DNA of 64,000 nucleotides, from positions 74,418,224 through 74,482,223 of the forward strand of contig CM059971.1 in the NCBI GenBank assembly GCA_030490835.1, read 5' to 3'. Position 1 is the stretch's first letter; every line of letters begins with the position of its first letter. A model generated the notes under the pieces. The model did not search any database. It was given only the letters and a program-made list of their open reading frames with translations, and was not told the DNA's origin. Shown here piece by piece: positions 35,196 to 46,944 of this stretch. The DNA is from Annona cherimola. Taxonomy: Eukaryota > Streptophyta > Magnoliopsida > Magnoliales > Annonaceae. The translations under genes and the position numbers were made by a program.

Positions 35196-35484
35196 GGGTG
35201 CGTTTGTTAGGGGCAAAAAATTGTCAACCAAAACTTTTCCATCTAAAACTTTTCACTCTCCATAACTACTCTATTTTTAATTATTTTTTCACATTTTCCT
35301 ATACAAACTACCCTACTTTTCAATCATTTCTATACAACTACCCATACAACTAACTTATCTATTTTAACTTATTCTTTTTATTCTTCGTCATTACTCCTAT
35401 TATATCACATCGTTTTCTATCAATTTGACAACTTCTACTTCAAAAACTTTTCATCAAAAGTTTTACCCATAACCAAACACACCC
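35196..35484. mobile_element. Tourist-like MITE, AAA duplication
   Basis: Left end GGGTGCGTTTG, right end CCAAACACACCC, AAA on both sides. It is in the opposite orientation to copy 1 (ATTTTAACTT-type body). Partial copies follow at about 35506-35760 and 35761-35960, giving a cluster of three. Confidence 0.75.
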
Positions 35485-35505
35485 AAAAATTTGTCAATTA
35501 TAAAT

Positions 35506-35960
35506 CAGTTTGGAAAGTGATAAAGCTTTTAGACGAAAAGTTTATGTGGTAAAAGTTTTTGAAATGATTAAAAATGATGTAATTTGATATGAGTAATGAT
35601 GAAGAATAAAAAAAATAAAGTTAAAATAGATATATTTGTTGTACGGATAGTTATATAAAAATAATTGAAAGATAGGTTAGTCGTATAATAATATATGGAG
35701 AAATGATTAAAAAATGAGATAGTTCTGAAGAATAATTTTTTTTAGCATTGAACAAACACCTCATAAAAATTTTTACTCTTCACAACTATTTTATTTTTAA
35801 TTCGTTTATTCACATATTTCTATACAACTATTCTACTTTTTAAGTATTTATTTTCAACTGACATATAATTATCCTATTTATTTTGACATTATTTTTTTTT
35901 ATTCATCGTCATTATTTCTACAATATCACATCAGTTCCTCATTTCAAAAAAAATTTTAGA
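35506..35960. mobile_element. Two abutting partial Tourist-like MITEs
   Basis: A direct copy from CAGTTTGGAAAGTG to AACAAACACC (35506-35760) adjoins an inverted partial copy. No intact target duplications are visible. Confidence 0.5.
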
Positions 35961-36600
35961 ATAAAAGGATTTCAATTTTAAGAAATGTTCGAGCTTTCAT
36001 ATTAATGGTATCAAAGCCTAACAATAAACCTAAAGATCATGGCTTCCTTATTTCAAAAGACTTTTTTACAATAAAAGGATTTTGATTTTAAGAAATATTC
36101 AGACTTTCATATTAATGGTATCAAAGCTTGACAATAAATCTAAAGATCATAGCTTCCACCTTGGAAGATGCAAAATAGAGGAGCTGACTTAGAAGCTGGA
36201 TTATAATTAGCGGCCTAGTATCCCTAGAGTAAAACACTAGAGTATAAGTAGGACACTAGGCTAAGCTACTCTCTAAGATGGGTGCTTACAATATTTTAAA
36301 AATTGCAAGTGTATCTCTAGGCTTAAATGTTGTTATCATTGTTTTGCAAAAAATTCTAATATAATCATAACGGAAGGAATATGTTTAAAATTTTATACAA
36401 ACTTTATGAGTATATTTATAAAATTTAGAAATACAAATGCAATATTAGTCAAACTTTGTATATATATTTGCAAAAATCCATTTATACTGAATAATAATAG
36501 AGAAATTTGGTTTGAATTTCCTGGATCGGGGTTTCTTGAGTTTGGATTTCTCATATTAGAGTAAATAAAGAGTGTTCCATTCATGAAAAAAGTAAACGCG
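35961..36600. other. Intergenic with short direct repeats
   Basis: A block of about 75 bp (AATAAAAGGATTT, AAGAAAT, TTTCATATTAATGGTATCAA) occurs twice, near 35958-36035 and 36068-36145. No gene was seen. Confidence 0.45.
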
Positions 36601-36608
36601 CTTAATTT

Positions 36609-36942
36609 TATACACCCGGGTGCACGGAGCTTCAGTGCACCATGTGCAAAAATCTATTTTTATTTTTTAAAATTTTTTATATAATTGTTAATCTAGGCAT
36701 ATTTAATATGATATTAAGTTTTATCATTTTTGAAGATTTATAGGCTTTTTTGGATTTTTTAAAATCAATCGCATTTTTGTAATTTTAATTTTAAAAAATT
36801 CAAAAAAATATTTATAAATCTCCAAAAATGATAAAACTTAATGCATATGTTAAACATACCTAGAGTAATAATTGTATAAAGAAATTTTTAAAAAATATAA
36901 AAGATAATTTTTTGCACCCGGGGTGCACCAGATAATGACCCA
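36609..36942. mobile_element. Foldback MITE with GGGTGCA tips
   Basis: Long palindromic AT-rich arms meet near 36780. The outer parts carry CACCCGGGTGCAC on the left and GCACCCGGGGTGCACC on the right. Arms contain the family block TTAAATATGCCTAG-like sequence. Exact ends and target duplication are not clear. Confidence 0.6.
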
Positions 36943-37026
36943 AAATTAAAAGGTTGGTGGGTTACGAATCATAAACCAAAATTAAATATCAGTGGCTATG
37001 CAGTTCTAATTACGTTCAGTTCGCGT

Positions 37027-37945
37027 TAGGGGGTGTAAATCGGGTCGGGTTGACTCGGGTTGGCACAAATACAACCCTAACCCACCTTGTAAAATCACAA
37101 CCCAACCCTACTTTCAACCCTACTTTTCACATCTTAACCCAACCCTATTTCAACCCACCTCAAATCGGTTCGGTTCGGGTTAGAAATCGGGCTAATAGAT
37201 TACACATGTTATCAATGCTAGTTAAAGTTTTGTTCACCTGAATTTCTCAAATAATAAAAATAATGATAATTATAAAAACAATAAGTACCAATAAAAGTTT
37301 TACATAGCTTCAAAAGTGGAGGATAAGTTTAGTAATTGATTCGTTTTTTTATTTTTGTATTTTTGAGCAATCGATGTCTTCTGCAAGTCAAAAAGTGAAA
37401 GCCAAGTAAAATTATTACAGTAAATTATGCAAAATAGAAAAATGAATATTATAGTCTTACTTACCTTCTTAGTTGGCTTCCAATCAAAGCTACAAACATC
37501 TTAAGTTCTCAGTTGACCTGTTATGTTATTCTAAATCACCAATGCGAGCAAATATCTAAACAACCTATTTACGATGCAATATAACCAAATAATCCAAATA
37601 CAATTTCACAACTAATTAACCAAATATATTTCCAAACTAAATAAATTCAAACAACATTTGACAACCAAATAGTCAAACAAATTTCCAAACTCAACACAAT
37701 TTTATTTAAATATCTAAGCAATATGAATGAAATACACTCTCATAAATATATGTAAATACATATCTTATGAAATCGGGTCGGGTCGGGTTGACCGACCCCT
37801 AACCCAACCCAACCCATTTTTAAAATCGGGTCGGGTTGAACCCATTTTTTAAAAACCAAATTTCCAAAACCTCAACCCAACCATGGTATAAATCGGTTCG
37901 GGTTGATGCGGGCTCGGGTTGAACCCAACCCTATTTACACCCCTA
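37027..37945. mobile_element. hAT-like non-autonomous element, perfect 8-bp TSD
   Basis: Ends: TAGGGGGTGTAAATCGGG on the left and TAGGGGTGTAAATAGGG on the opposite strand at the right. Perfect GTTCGCGT on both sides (37019-37026, 37946-37953). Subterminal blocks alternate GGGTCGGGTT and AACCCAACCC. It is 919 bp with no coding sequence. Confidence 0.85.
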
Positions 37946-37953
37946 GTTCGCGT

Positions 37954-40427
37954 GCCCACTCCACGGCTCTTTCGGATGTTGCCTTTAAAATGATGAAAAC
38001 GCGACGAAACAAATGATTATTACAGCATTGTGCGTACTGCATACTGCATACATGACAGATGAAAAGACAAACAATATTGCAATGATTTATTATTGGTGGG
38101 CAATTTCGATCCGTTGTGCCGGTATCCATATATATCCAGATGGGACTTGGGAGAGAGATAACCCCATGGCTTCTGCTAAATAAAATTAATGACCAGCCAA
38201 ATCTGATGTAATGGTTCTATTAAAAAAATCTGATGTTATGGTTCTATTAAAATTCTTTATTTATCATGGTACAAAAAGTTATTTTGATCAAAGTTTTGAT
38301 AGGCCATAACTACTTTAAAAATTTTATAATTATACGTAAAATATGAAAATCTCTTGGATCAATCCACACATTTAATAAATGTTATAATATTTTATAAGAT
38401 CATTTATCCATAAAGGAAGAATGCTTTTGACGGTATATATGTTGAAGTAGTTTGTTTAGACTTAGTATATAACTTAAATAATTTTTTATTATTTTGATTT
38501 TATACTTTTTCACTTTGATCAAATGTGTACACAAACAATTAATTTGGATGAAACTAGATTTCATGCATAAACAATTAATTTTAAATGCAATGGGGTGATT
38601 TACTTATCAAACTAGGCTAAAATAGGAAGCAACACTGAAGTCTTCTATGATATTTCCCATAATCTAAATATATATTTTTTTTATAAATTTTTATGCATTG
38701 TCAATCAAGATATGTTATTTTGACAAAAATAATAACGTGAAATATACATTAGTCCATTTTAACTTGCATTTTCTATGTGACTTTAGATATAATTAGTGGA
38801 CAACAGAGTCATAAGTAAGAGTTATAATCTTGTTAGGCTGGCCTAAGTAAAGTGATAAAATAGTAAAATTAATTTAGTATAAAATTAAGGGGAATGAGTA
38901 AAGTGTGCCGATCGCATATACGGTTTGTGAGTGGCTGAAAAAAATTAATTAAAATTTTTATTATAGGAGTGTCAACCCCACTAGATCATACTATTGTGAA
39001 ATTTTGCCAAAATTTGAAAATTTTTAATATTTTTTTTGAAAATAAAAGGGGGCATAGAACACGCGTCAACATAGTTAGTTAACAGATTAGAGTGATTATG
39101 ATGTTGAGATTGAGATACTTCAATATGTTATGATTCATGTGGATAGTATGGATTCACTGAATCATGGAGACCGCCGTTGATCGGCATCTGGTTTAATGCA
39201 GCAATTCATGAGCAATACCCTGGTGGTGGTAGTGTCGCATGTTCTCTTGACACTGATTCCCGCTGGCTTTGCGGGTTTTCATTTCTCACAATTTATGTGG
39301 GTTTTCATTTCTCACAATTTATGGGGGGTATTTACAAAAAAATGTGTTTTTATAGTGTAAAGGGTTGTAAACGTGTCTGCTTCTAATATCAGTTGTTATA
39401 TTGTATAAACATGCCAATCAAAAAAAAGAAAAAAAAATCTAGTATGATAACATAATTGATATTACACAAGGATGATTCAAATCAAGGTGGGGTGAAGGAT
39501 CTGAGTTACAGGTGTTTACATTTTAAAAATTTTCAGAGGTTATGCTAATGATTGAAAATACACGAAGACCGCAAAGAGTGTGGGAGTCATGTTGAAGAAT
39601 GGAATGCCTTAGATGATCATGTATTTAATGGAGGTGTACTCTATGAGAGAGATATCAAAGCTACTATCTCTCCTTAACTTCAAACCTTAGACTTTCCTAT
39701 CTTGGCACCCTATATTTACTCATGTGAGCCACTTGGTCATCCAAGTGATGACTGATATTTTTCATTGATTGAAGCATTTTCTAAATGAATATTTATCTCT
39801 TATATGTTTTATCGAGAAATTTTTTGGTAGGATGTAATTATTTATTTAATCCTAATTATTATGGATGCTCATGTGACCGGTGGTACAAAGAAAACTACGT
39901 TTCCTAAAAGCCACTTTTGACAAGATTGCAAAGTTGATGTGGAGGAGGATTGAGGCAAGGTTGTAGAAGGCGACATATCCATTAATTGCCCTTCCTCCCC
40001 CACCTAAAAGTTGGAGTACATGCATCAACCCCTTCAACCAACTTCATGTGCCATGCGCACCTTTTTATTATTAAAAAAATCACGAGGATGGAAAGGTAGA
40101 ATGCAAGGCATGGCAGCAAATTTAAGGACGCGGCCATGTGACGGGAGGGACTAACCATCACCATTCAATTCAAGACAACTCATGACGGCCCGGCTAACGT
40201 GGATAACAAAGAGTACCGCGTAGGAGCATCGAATCCTGACAGGGGTTTTATCTTTCATTTTTCGGAGTAATATTTTCATAATTACTTTGTTATTAATATT
40301 GTTAGAATTTTACACCCTTAAGTTAGGACTACAATATATACTTGAATCAAGCTCTAATAGAAAGACTAAACAAAATTAAAAAAGAAAAAAATTTAAAAAA
40401 GACTACTAATGAGAGAGAGATGTGTTT
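37954..40427. other. Intergenic, no gene recognised
   Basis: AT-rich. At about 39268-39325 a ~29-bp unit, GGGTTTTCATTTCTCACAAT and following bases, is tandemly doubled. Open frames up to 69 codons look random. Confidence 0.4.
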
Positions 40428-40695
40428 GGGGTGTGTTTGGTAATGAATAAAATTTTTGATGAAAAGTTTTGGAGAGTAAAAGTTGTCAAATGATGTGATA
40501 TGATAGGGGTAATGATGAGTAGTAAAGAGGATAAATTTAAAATAGATAGGTTAGTTGTGTAGAAATGATTGAAAAGTAGGATAGTTGTATAGAAAAATGT
40601 GAAAAAATGATTAAAAAATATGATAATTGTGGAAAGTGAAAAGTTTTAGATCGAAAAATTTTAACTTACATTTTTTATTAATTGACAAACAACAC
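40428..40695. mobile_element. Tourist-like MITE, eroded right end
   Basis: The left end GGGGTGTGTTTGG is intact and the body closely matches copy 1 (GGAGAGTAAAAGTTGTCAAA, then TGATATGATAGGGGTAATGA). The right end is altered (ACAAACAACAC). Confidence 0.7.
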
Positions 40696-41359
40696 GAAAC
40701 TCCACGAAACTCTACGTGGATGCCATCATGGGAGTGGGGGTCTATGTTTTGACATATGTCACTGCAACCCACTGTCCAAAGACCTGACCCCGATCGAATT
40801 TGGACATGCATTATTCTATTTCTGACCCCTACAATTTCCAAGAATAATGTGACAGTTATGTCTCAGCACAACATACCATTGTGCATTGGGCCTTGTTAAT
40901 TTTGTAAGGAAACACCGTATGTTAAAGTATCTTTTAAAGGGTAATGATCATACCATGCGACTGCTTTATTTTTTTTATTTTTAATTAATATCTTTTTTAG
41001 GTTCAGTCTATTTATAGCACTTATTTATTCATTTTTTTAATCGTTAGTACTTATATAGTTATTCATATGCATATGGTCATGATGCAAAAATTTATATTGA
41101 TTGCAAACTTCTATTTTGTAAAAAGTCAAAAATCAATTGAGCCGTTAAAATTTGGTATTATAGATGAATAATACAAATGGTTTAGAAGGGGGAAGATATT
41201 TTAAACTATACAAAATAGTTGGACTAACAATTTCAATGTAATAGGTTGCATAACTCTATACAGCAAAAATGAATAATGTTTGAAGGTGTGGGCGCAATCG
41301 GTATGGATTCAAAAACGCCTTATGCCTATACCGGTATGGATTCAAAAACACCTTACTAC
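40696..41359. other. Intergenic, no gene recognised
   Basis: AT-rich. A short direct repeat GGTATGGATTCAAAAAC occurs near 41299 and 41335 just before the next MITE. Confidence 0.4.
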
Positions 41360-41651
41360 GGGTGTGTTTGGTTACACGCAAAACATGTCAATGAAAACTT
41401 TTCAATCAAAAACTTTTCACTCCCCATAACTACATTATTTTTTAATTATTTTTTCACATTTTACTATATAAACAACCCTACTTTTCAATCATTTCCACAC
41501 AAATACTCATACAACTACCCTATCTATTTTAACTTTATTCTATTTACACCTCATTATTACCTCTATTATATCACATCATTTTCTATCAACTTGACAACTT
41601 CTACTCTGAAAAGTTTTCATCAAAAAATTTTACCTCCAACCAAACGCACCC
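41360..41651. mobile_element. Tourist-like MITE, TAC duplication
   Basis: Ends GGGTGTGTTTGGTT on the left and CCAAACGCACCC on the right; TAC on both sides (41357-41359, 41652-41654). It is 292 bp, inverted relative to copy 1. A 149-codon open frame across it is non-coding repeat. Confidence 0.85.
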
Positions 41652-41671
41652 TACATATTCTACCGCTAGAT

Positions 41672-42330
41672 TCGTTTGATAATGGGTTAAAAAAAATAAG
41701 AAACAAATTTGTTGGAAATTTTTGAAAAGAACATGAAGTAATGTTAGATGATAGAGGCAATGATTAATTGAAAAAGAAAATAAAACTAAAATAGATGGTT
41801 TTTGCTTCAATGCAATAGGATGCATTGAAATTTCAATGTATTCTGCTAAAACTTTTTATTTTTAAATATTTTTTGATATTTTTTTGATGAAACTCTTAAT
41901 TTAGATATATTTAAGTTATGTATTAAGCTTTATCATTTTAAAAAATTTGTATATATTTTCTTAATTTTTGAAAATAGGGATATTTTTAGTCATTTAAAAA
42001 GTACTTAACCAGGTATTTTTAAAAAATCAAAAATATATATACTCATTTTCAAAAATGGCAAAACTTGATTTATAAATTAAATATACATATATTAAGAGTT
42101 TTATTAAAAAAATCAAAAAAATATTAAAAAATGAAATTTATAGCCGGATGCATTGAAATTATGTATCCAATTGCATTGAAACATTCTCCAAAATGGATAC
42201 AGTAATTATATGAAAAATGTAAAAGAAGAATTAAAACATAAAGTTAATAACATAATAAATAGAATAATTAGGTAATTGATATATCAAATCACATCAAAGG
42301 TGTATGCAAAAAAGTTCTTTTTACATGTTA
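41672..42330. mobile_element. Tourist-like MITE split by a foldback MITE
   Basis: MITE body sequence runs to 41796, is interrupted by the 41797-42189 element, and resumes at 42190 (ACAGTAATTATATG ...). The ends are eroded. Confidence 0.55.
41797..42189. mobile_element. Foldback MITE with CAATGCA tips, nested
   Basis: Ends: GGTTTTTGCTTCAATGCAAT on the left and GGAGAATGTTTCAATGCAAT on the opposite strand at the right. Flanks are AAAATAGAT and AAAATGGAT, a 9-bp repeat with one mismatch, inside a Tourist-like MITE. The arms are palindromic over nearly the full 393 bp. Confidence 0.75.
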
Positions 42331-43758
42331 TCAAATAGACGCTTACTTTCTTTTTTCCCATAATTTATTTTCTACATTCTTTTTTTTATTATATTGGATT
42401 GCAATTAATTGACATCGCATTCATGTTCACAGTCGAAATCAAAATGCACCAGTATGTCATACCATTAGGCTATGCTTGAGTTGACTTTTTTTGAATTCTT
42501 AATTAAAAATTTTAAAATGGCAATTTAAAATTTTTTCCATTTTAAAATTTTTAATGAAGTTTTGTTTCTATAAAACTTTACTTCTATATATTAAAAATTC
42601 ATTTGATTATGAATTTTCAACTTAGAATTATAATTAGGGTATGATATATTATCATTTCACTCATAGCTATGATTATGAATGAAATTTTGAGCAAAATACA
42701 CGACAGTGTTTGAATTTTTGAAAAGTTGATGAGTAGAAAGGGTAAAACTTGTGGGTATATGAGAAATTTTCCCAAAAATCAATTGTTCAACTAACACATT
42801 CGACGAATTTCCAATTGTATTCAGCTAGAGGGGGGTTGTTGAAAATTATCCCACAAGTTGGTAACATGTGCAAGCAACCCTGTCATTTCATCACCAACTC
42901 CTTAATTTGTCATCGAAGGACAAAATAAATAACGTCCAAACATGCCATGTGGATCCATTTTTATTATCACTAGCTACGAAATTTTTGTATTTTTCTTCCT
43001 TTCTATAAAGTCCAGCCAATGCAGGCACAATGCAGGCAGGCATGCAGGCAGGCATGGATGCCACCCAATGATAAAAATCAAATGGATAAGTAGTACGCAG
43101 AAGACACATTCTGAAAGAGGGAAGGCCCTCTCCATGAAATTGTTCATCTTCATGAGTGGCTATATGCAAGTCCACGAACGTTATATTAAAATGAAAACAG
43201 CAGAAGTGGATGGACATGCCACGTTTGTTTTATAATTAAAAACTGACACGAAGACAAAATATCCCAATTTGAAGAAACCAAAGAAAAAGATGATCATAGA
43301 AAAAAGAAATGGAAGAATCATAAGCATAATGTACAGCCTTGCTTAGTTGGCCAGGGCCTTTGTCGCTCCCAAATAGTCTCCCGTAATAAAAATGCAGGAG
43401 CTTGATCTTCCTTCCAGATGGGTGGGAGTTTGGTCTTTCACAGAGATAAGTGAAAGTTCGTTGTCATCCGTGTGAATGAATTTGATTTGTAATATTACAT
43501 GTCAAATTTGTACAATACTAATAAAAAAATTTCTAGAAAGGAACCTATTAGCATGATCATGTACCCTGCAACAAATGTCATTGAATATAGCTAAATTTTT
43601 TTTGCTGCATATAATATATTATATATGTTTCAGCCATAATAATTAATGTGTGTCCGATAATTAATGCTACCATTAAAAGTAATGGAAGGATTGAAGTTCA
43701 CATAAAACAGCAACATGAAACTTAAATTGAACGGATGTACCAATTTACTTTGATATAG
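42331..43758. other. Intergenic, no gene recognised
   Basis: AT-rich, with a short GCAGGCAGGCAT repeat at 43021-43056. Open frames near 42890-43235 overlap on both strands and look random. Confidence 0.4.
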
Positions 43759-44099
43759 TGAATGCACCTGGTATATTGAAACTTTAGTATATATGAGCGT
43801 AAAATATATTTTTAAATTTTTTAAATTTTTAATAAAATTATTAATCTCATTAATCTATAGATCAATTTTTATGATTTTTTATATGTGTATATGTATATTA
43901 TTTTTAAAAACATGGATATTTTCATCATTCGAAAATGATTAAAAATTTCTTTTTAAAAAATAAAAAATATATAAACATCTTCAAAAAAGGGTAAAACTTA
44001 ATACATATATTAAATGCACCTAGATTGACAGTTTTATAAAAACACAAGTTTTACACCCCTAATGCACTAAAATTTCAATGCACCCGGGTACATTTCGCA
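43759..44099. mobile_element. Foldback MITE, diverged
   Basis: Left GTGAATGCACCTGG and, on the opposite strand at the right, GCGAAATGTACCCGGG are related tips; both continue with ATTGAAAYTTTAG. Possible 9-bp flanks ACTTTGATA and ACTTAGATG differ at two or three places. Arms are palindromic. Confidence 0.55.
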
Positions 44100-44196
44100 C
44101 TTAGATGAAATTCATTTTGGATACGAATAGTAGGTTGCAATTAGTACAGGACTTAGCTGACCACATGCAAGAAATATATGTTGTTGTGATGACAGT

Positions 44197-44543
44197 TGGG
44201 GCTAACCGAATGCACCTGAGTGCATTCAGCCTCGTTGCACCCAATTGCATTTCACTCTTTTTTTAAAATTTTTTTGAATTTTTTTTTATACAATTGTTAA
44301 CTTATGTGTATTTAATATGTATATCAATTTTTACTATTTTTGGAGATTTTTAGATATTTATTTTTAAATTTTCAAATCAGTGACATTTTTGTAATTTATG
44401 AAAATAAAAAAATATCTAAAAGTATCTAAAAATAGTAAAAAAATTATTATATATGTTAAATACACCTATATTAATAGTTGTATAAAAATTTTCAAAAATA
44501 ATTAAAAATGTATTTTTGCACCGGGTGCACTATATCAGTTTCC
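44197..44543. mobile_element. Foldback MITE, diverged
   Basis: Palindromic arms enclose the usual AT-rich centre. Tips GCTAACCGAATGCACC on the left and ACTGATATAGTGCACCC on the opposite strand at the right. The flanks share ATGACAG (44189-44195, 44545-44551). Confidence 0.55.
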
Positions 44544-44551
44544 AATGACAG

Positions 44552-45165
44552 CACGTGGGTCTAGTGGTTCAACTCATCATATCAATGGACATTGGACGGT
44601 CCACCTTCAATATTTGGCCGTATGGGGTGTGCCCGATTTCATACACGTGATGGGTCATGCATATTATTTGATCTATGTATGTTGACCCAATATTCGAAGA
44701 TCGTACTAGTTGAAATGATCATCCACTGGCTTTATAAAAGGCGGTCACGGTAGAGGGAACATCGCATCAAGAAATGCGATATTTGAAAATTTAAAATTTA
44801 AAAATATCCAAGTTGGAAAGGGCAAAAAGATTCCTAAACCTGATAGAAGCAGATCAAGGAGTCCTGATCACCCACCATCGACGGTTGTGATTGCCCTGTT
44901 GCTCTTGTGGGAGGTTTCAATAATTTAATAAATATATTTCAAAACAATAAGCACAAATCATACTCAAATCCTCCATCAATACACATTTCAACACGAGCAT
45001 GTGGCTGTTTTTGTATAAATTGTTCTTTGATTATCGTTATCATAGACCCAACGTTGTTTGACGGATGCAACGGTTATGCATTTGAGTGAATTTGGAATTT
45101 TGGTTGGGATGATAGGCAGCAATTTTTTTTGGAGCCCATCTTGTTGATCTCTATTTTATATTAAT
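44552..45165. other. Intergenic, no gene recognised
   Basis: Mixed-composition DNA; no gene, RNA or element could be supported. Confidence 0.35.
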
Positions 45166-46040
45166 TAGGATTATTTGCAAAATACCCATCTTATTGATCG
45201 TAATTGTAGACTTACCTCCATAGTTTTTAAATGGCAAATTACACCTTTGGATTACAACTATTTGCAAGCATGCCCATGGTACTTGGTTTTGGAAGAAAAT
45301 TAAAAAATATTTTCAAATTTTCAAGATTGCCCATCTTCTTCAACAAGCACAAAACCATAGTTAAATTCTTCTTCCTCACGTCAGCTCTGAAAATTGTTGT
45401 TGATTGTAGACGGACGTGTTACATAAGGCCACGTAAATCACCATTCGTTTATGGGAATTTGGTCTGGCTAACTTCCAGCAAACATTAAAATATCACTTAT
45501 TTCTCTTGATTTTTAGGATGTAATCGTGAAAGTTTTGAGTTACCAAATGAGATAAAATAATAATAATAATAAAATTGGAAAGCATATTTTCCCCGCGTCA
45601 CCGTGCAGCCTAACAAGGCCTTGCTTGCAAAAAATTCATACCTAGATTAGAATAATATTAACACAATACATACGCGACTGTCATGTATGTGGATTAGAAT
45701 AATATTAACACAGCACATCATGTATGTTTATTATGTAGTAAACTATATCTGTTAACATGTTTATCATGACATATATGAGAAGTATTGAATTCTCCATCAT
45801 GTCGTGCACAAATAATATCAATACTATTCTAATCTACATTCCCTATTTTACTGAGGCAAGAATATTACAGCAAGTTAATTATTTTAAGAATATTTTTGTT
45901 CGTTTAATGACAAAAATGAATACCATGATGATGCTTACAAATAATTTAAACTATATGGGGCTAATTTTCCATTTTTAAAACTTTGAGGGTATATTTTAAT
46001 TATGATCAAACAATATAGATATATTTGCAAATAATTCTTA
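45166..46040. mobile_element. Possible MULE-type non-autonomous element
   Basis: Left AGGATTATTTGCAAAATACC and, on the opposite strand at the right, AAGAATTATTTGCAAATATA form inverted ends resembling those of the 17867-22485 MULE. The target duplication is unclear. The inside is AT-rich with no domains. Confidence 0.45.
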
Positions 46041-46741
46041 CAAATAATAACTCTTATTATTATAGTCTTTTTCTAAATATACCCACTATATTTAGCCCTA
46101 ATTTCAAATATACTCATTTTCAAAATCTTCAATATACTTGCTACATTTGCATTTAAATCCAAAATGTTAATTCCGTGAAAAACCCGTTTAGTAAATTTTT
46201 GAAATGCCTCAAACGCCCTTGTCATAGAATGTTAAAAAATGAAATGAAATAGAAAAAAATAAAATTAGGACTCTTCAAATTTAAAGATTATATTCGATTA
46301 GGGCCTCGACGAGCCATATTAAATTTGAAAGGTATATTAATAATTTCATATATTAATTAGCAATGTTATCTCACCAAGTGAAATTTTTTAGATTATGGGT
46401 ACGTTTACAGTTAAAATCAAAAAGTCAGTGTGTATTTGAAAAAAGGCTTGTCATTATTTAAAAATGAAAATGACATGCACTCGCTCCCATAGATTCGTAC
46501 GTGGACCAAGGAGGTATCATGCGTTGCAAGGGCAAAAGCAGCTATTTTTAAGCGGGTGGGCACGGGCATCAATGCCTGACGGTCGTCAATCAGGTACGCA
46601 TCGTTACATTATTTTTGAGCTTCAAAGTTCAAAATTACCGAATGTCTCCACGGTTCGCTGTAGACACCCCAACTGCCCAACGTGCAACACCAGCTCAACA
46701 AGCGCCACTGGATGACAAAATGGCTGACATAAGTATAGCTG
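46041..46741. other. Intergenic with one MULE-type end
   Basis: At 46071-46140 the ATACCCACTATATTT/CAAATATAC blocks recall the left arm of the 34084 element. An 83-codon open frame at 46464-46715 has no recognisable domain. Confidence 0.35.
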
Positions 46742-46944
46742 TAATTTTTTCAAAAAATAAAACTTTTCTTTTATTCTACTTTTCAATCACTTTTACACAA
46801 CTATCCATTTGATAAACATATTTATTTTAACTTTATTATCTTTATTCATCGTCACTCTTTCATATCACATTATTTTCTCTCATTTTAACCATTTTTACAA
46901 AAAAAATTATTCATCCAAAAATTTTATAACTTGTGGAACACACA
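46742..46944. mobile_element. Tourist-like MITE, truncated
   Basis: An inverted body (AACTTTATTATCTTTATTCA, CATCGTCACT-type blocks) ends GGAACACACATG. The left end is missing. Confidence 0.55.

Noticed and set aside
41276..41725. 149-codon open frame
   Set aside because: Almost all of it is the Tourist-like MITE at 41360-41651; the same sequence occurs as non-coding repeats elsewhere in the window.
46464..46812. 83-codon frame with several Cys and His residues
   Set aside because: The Cys spacing fits no zinc finger I know and the neighbouring DNA shows no promoter or splice sites.
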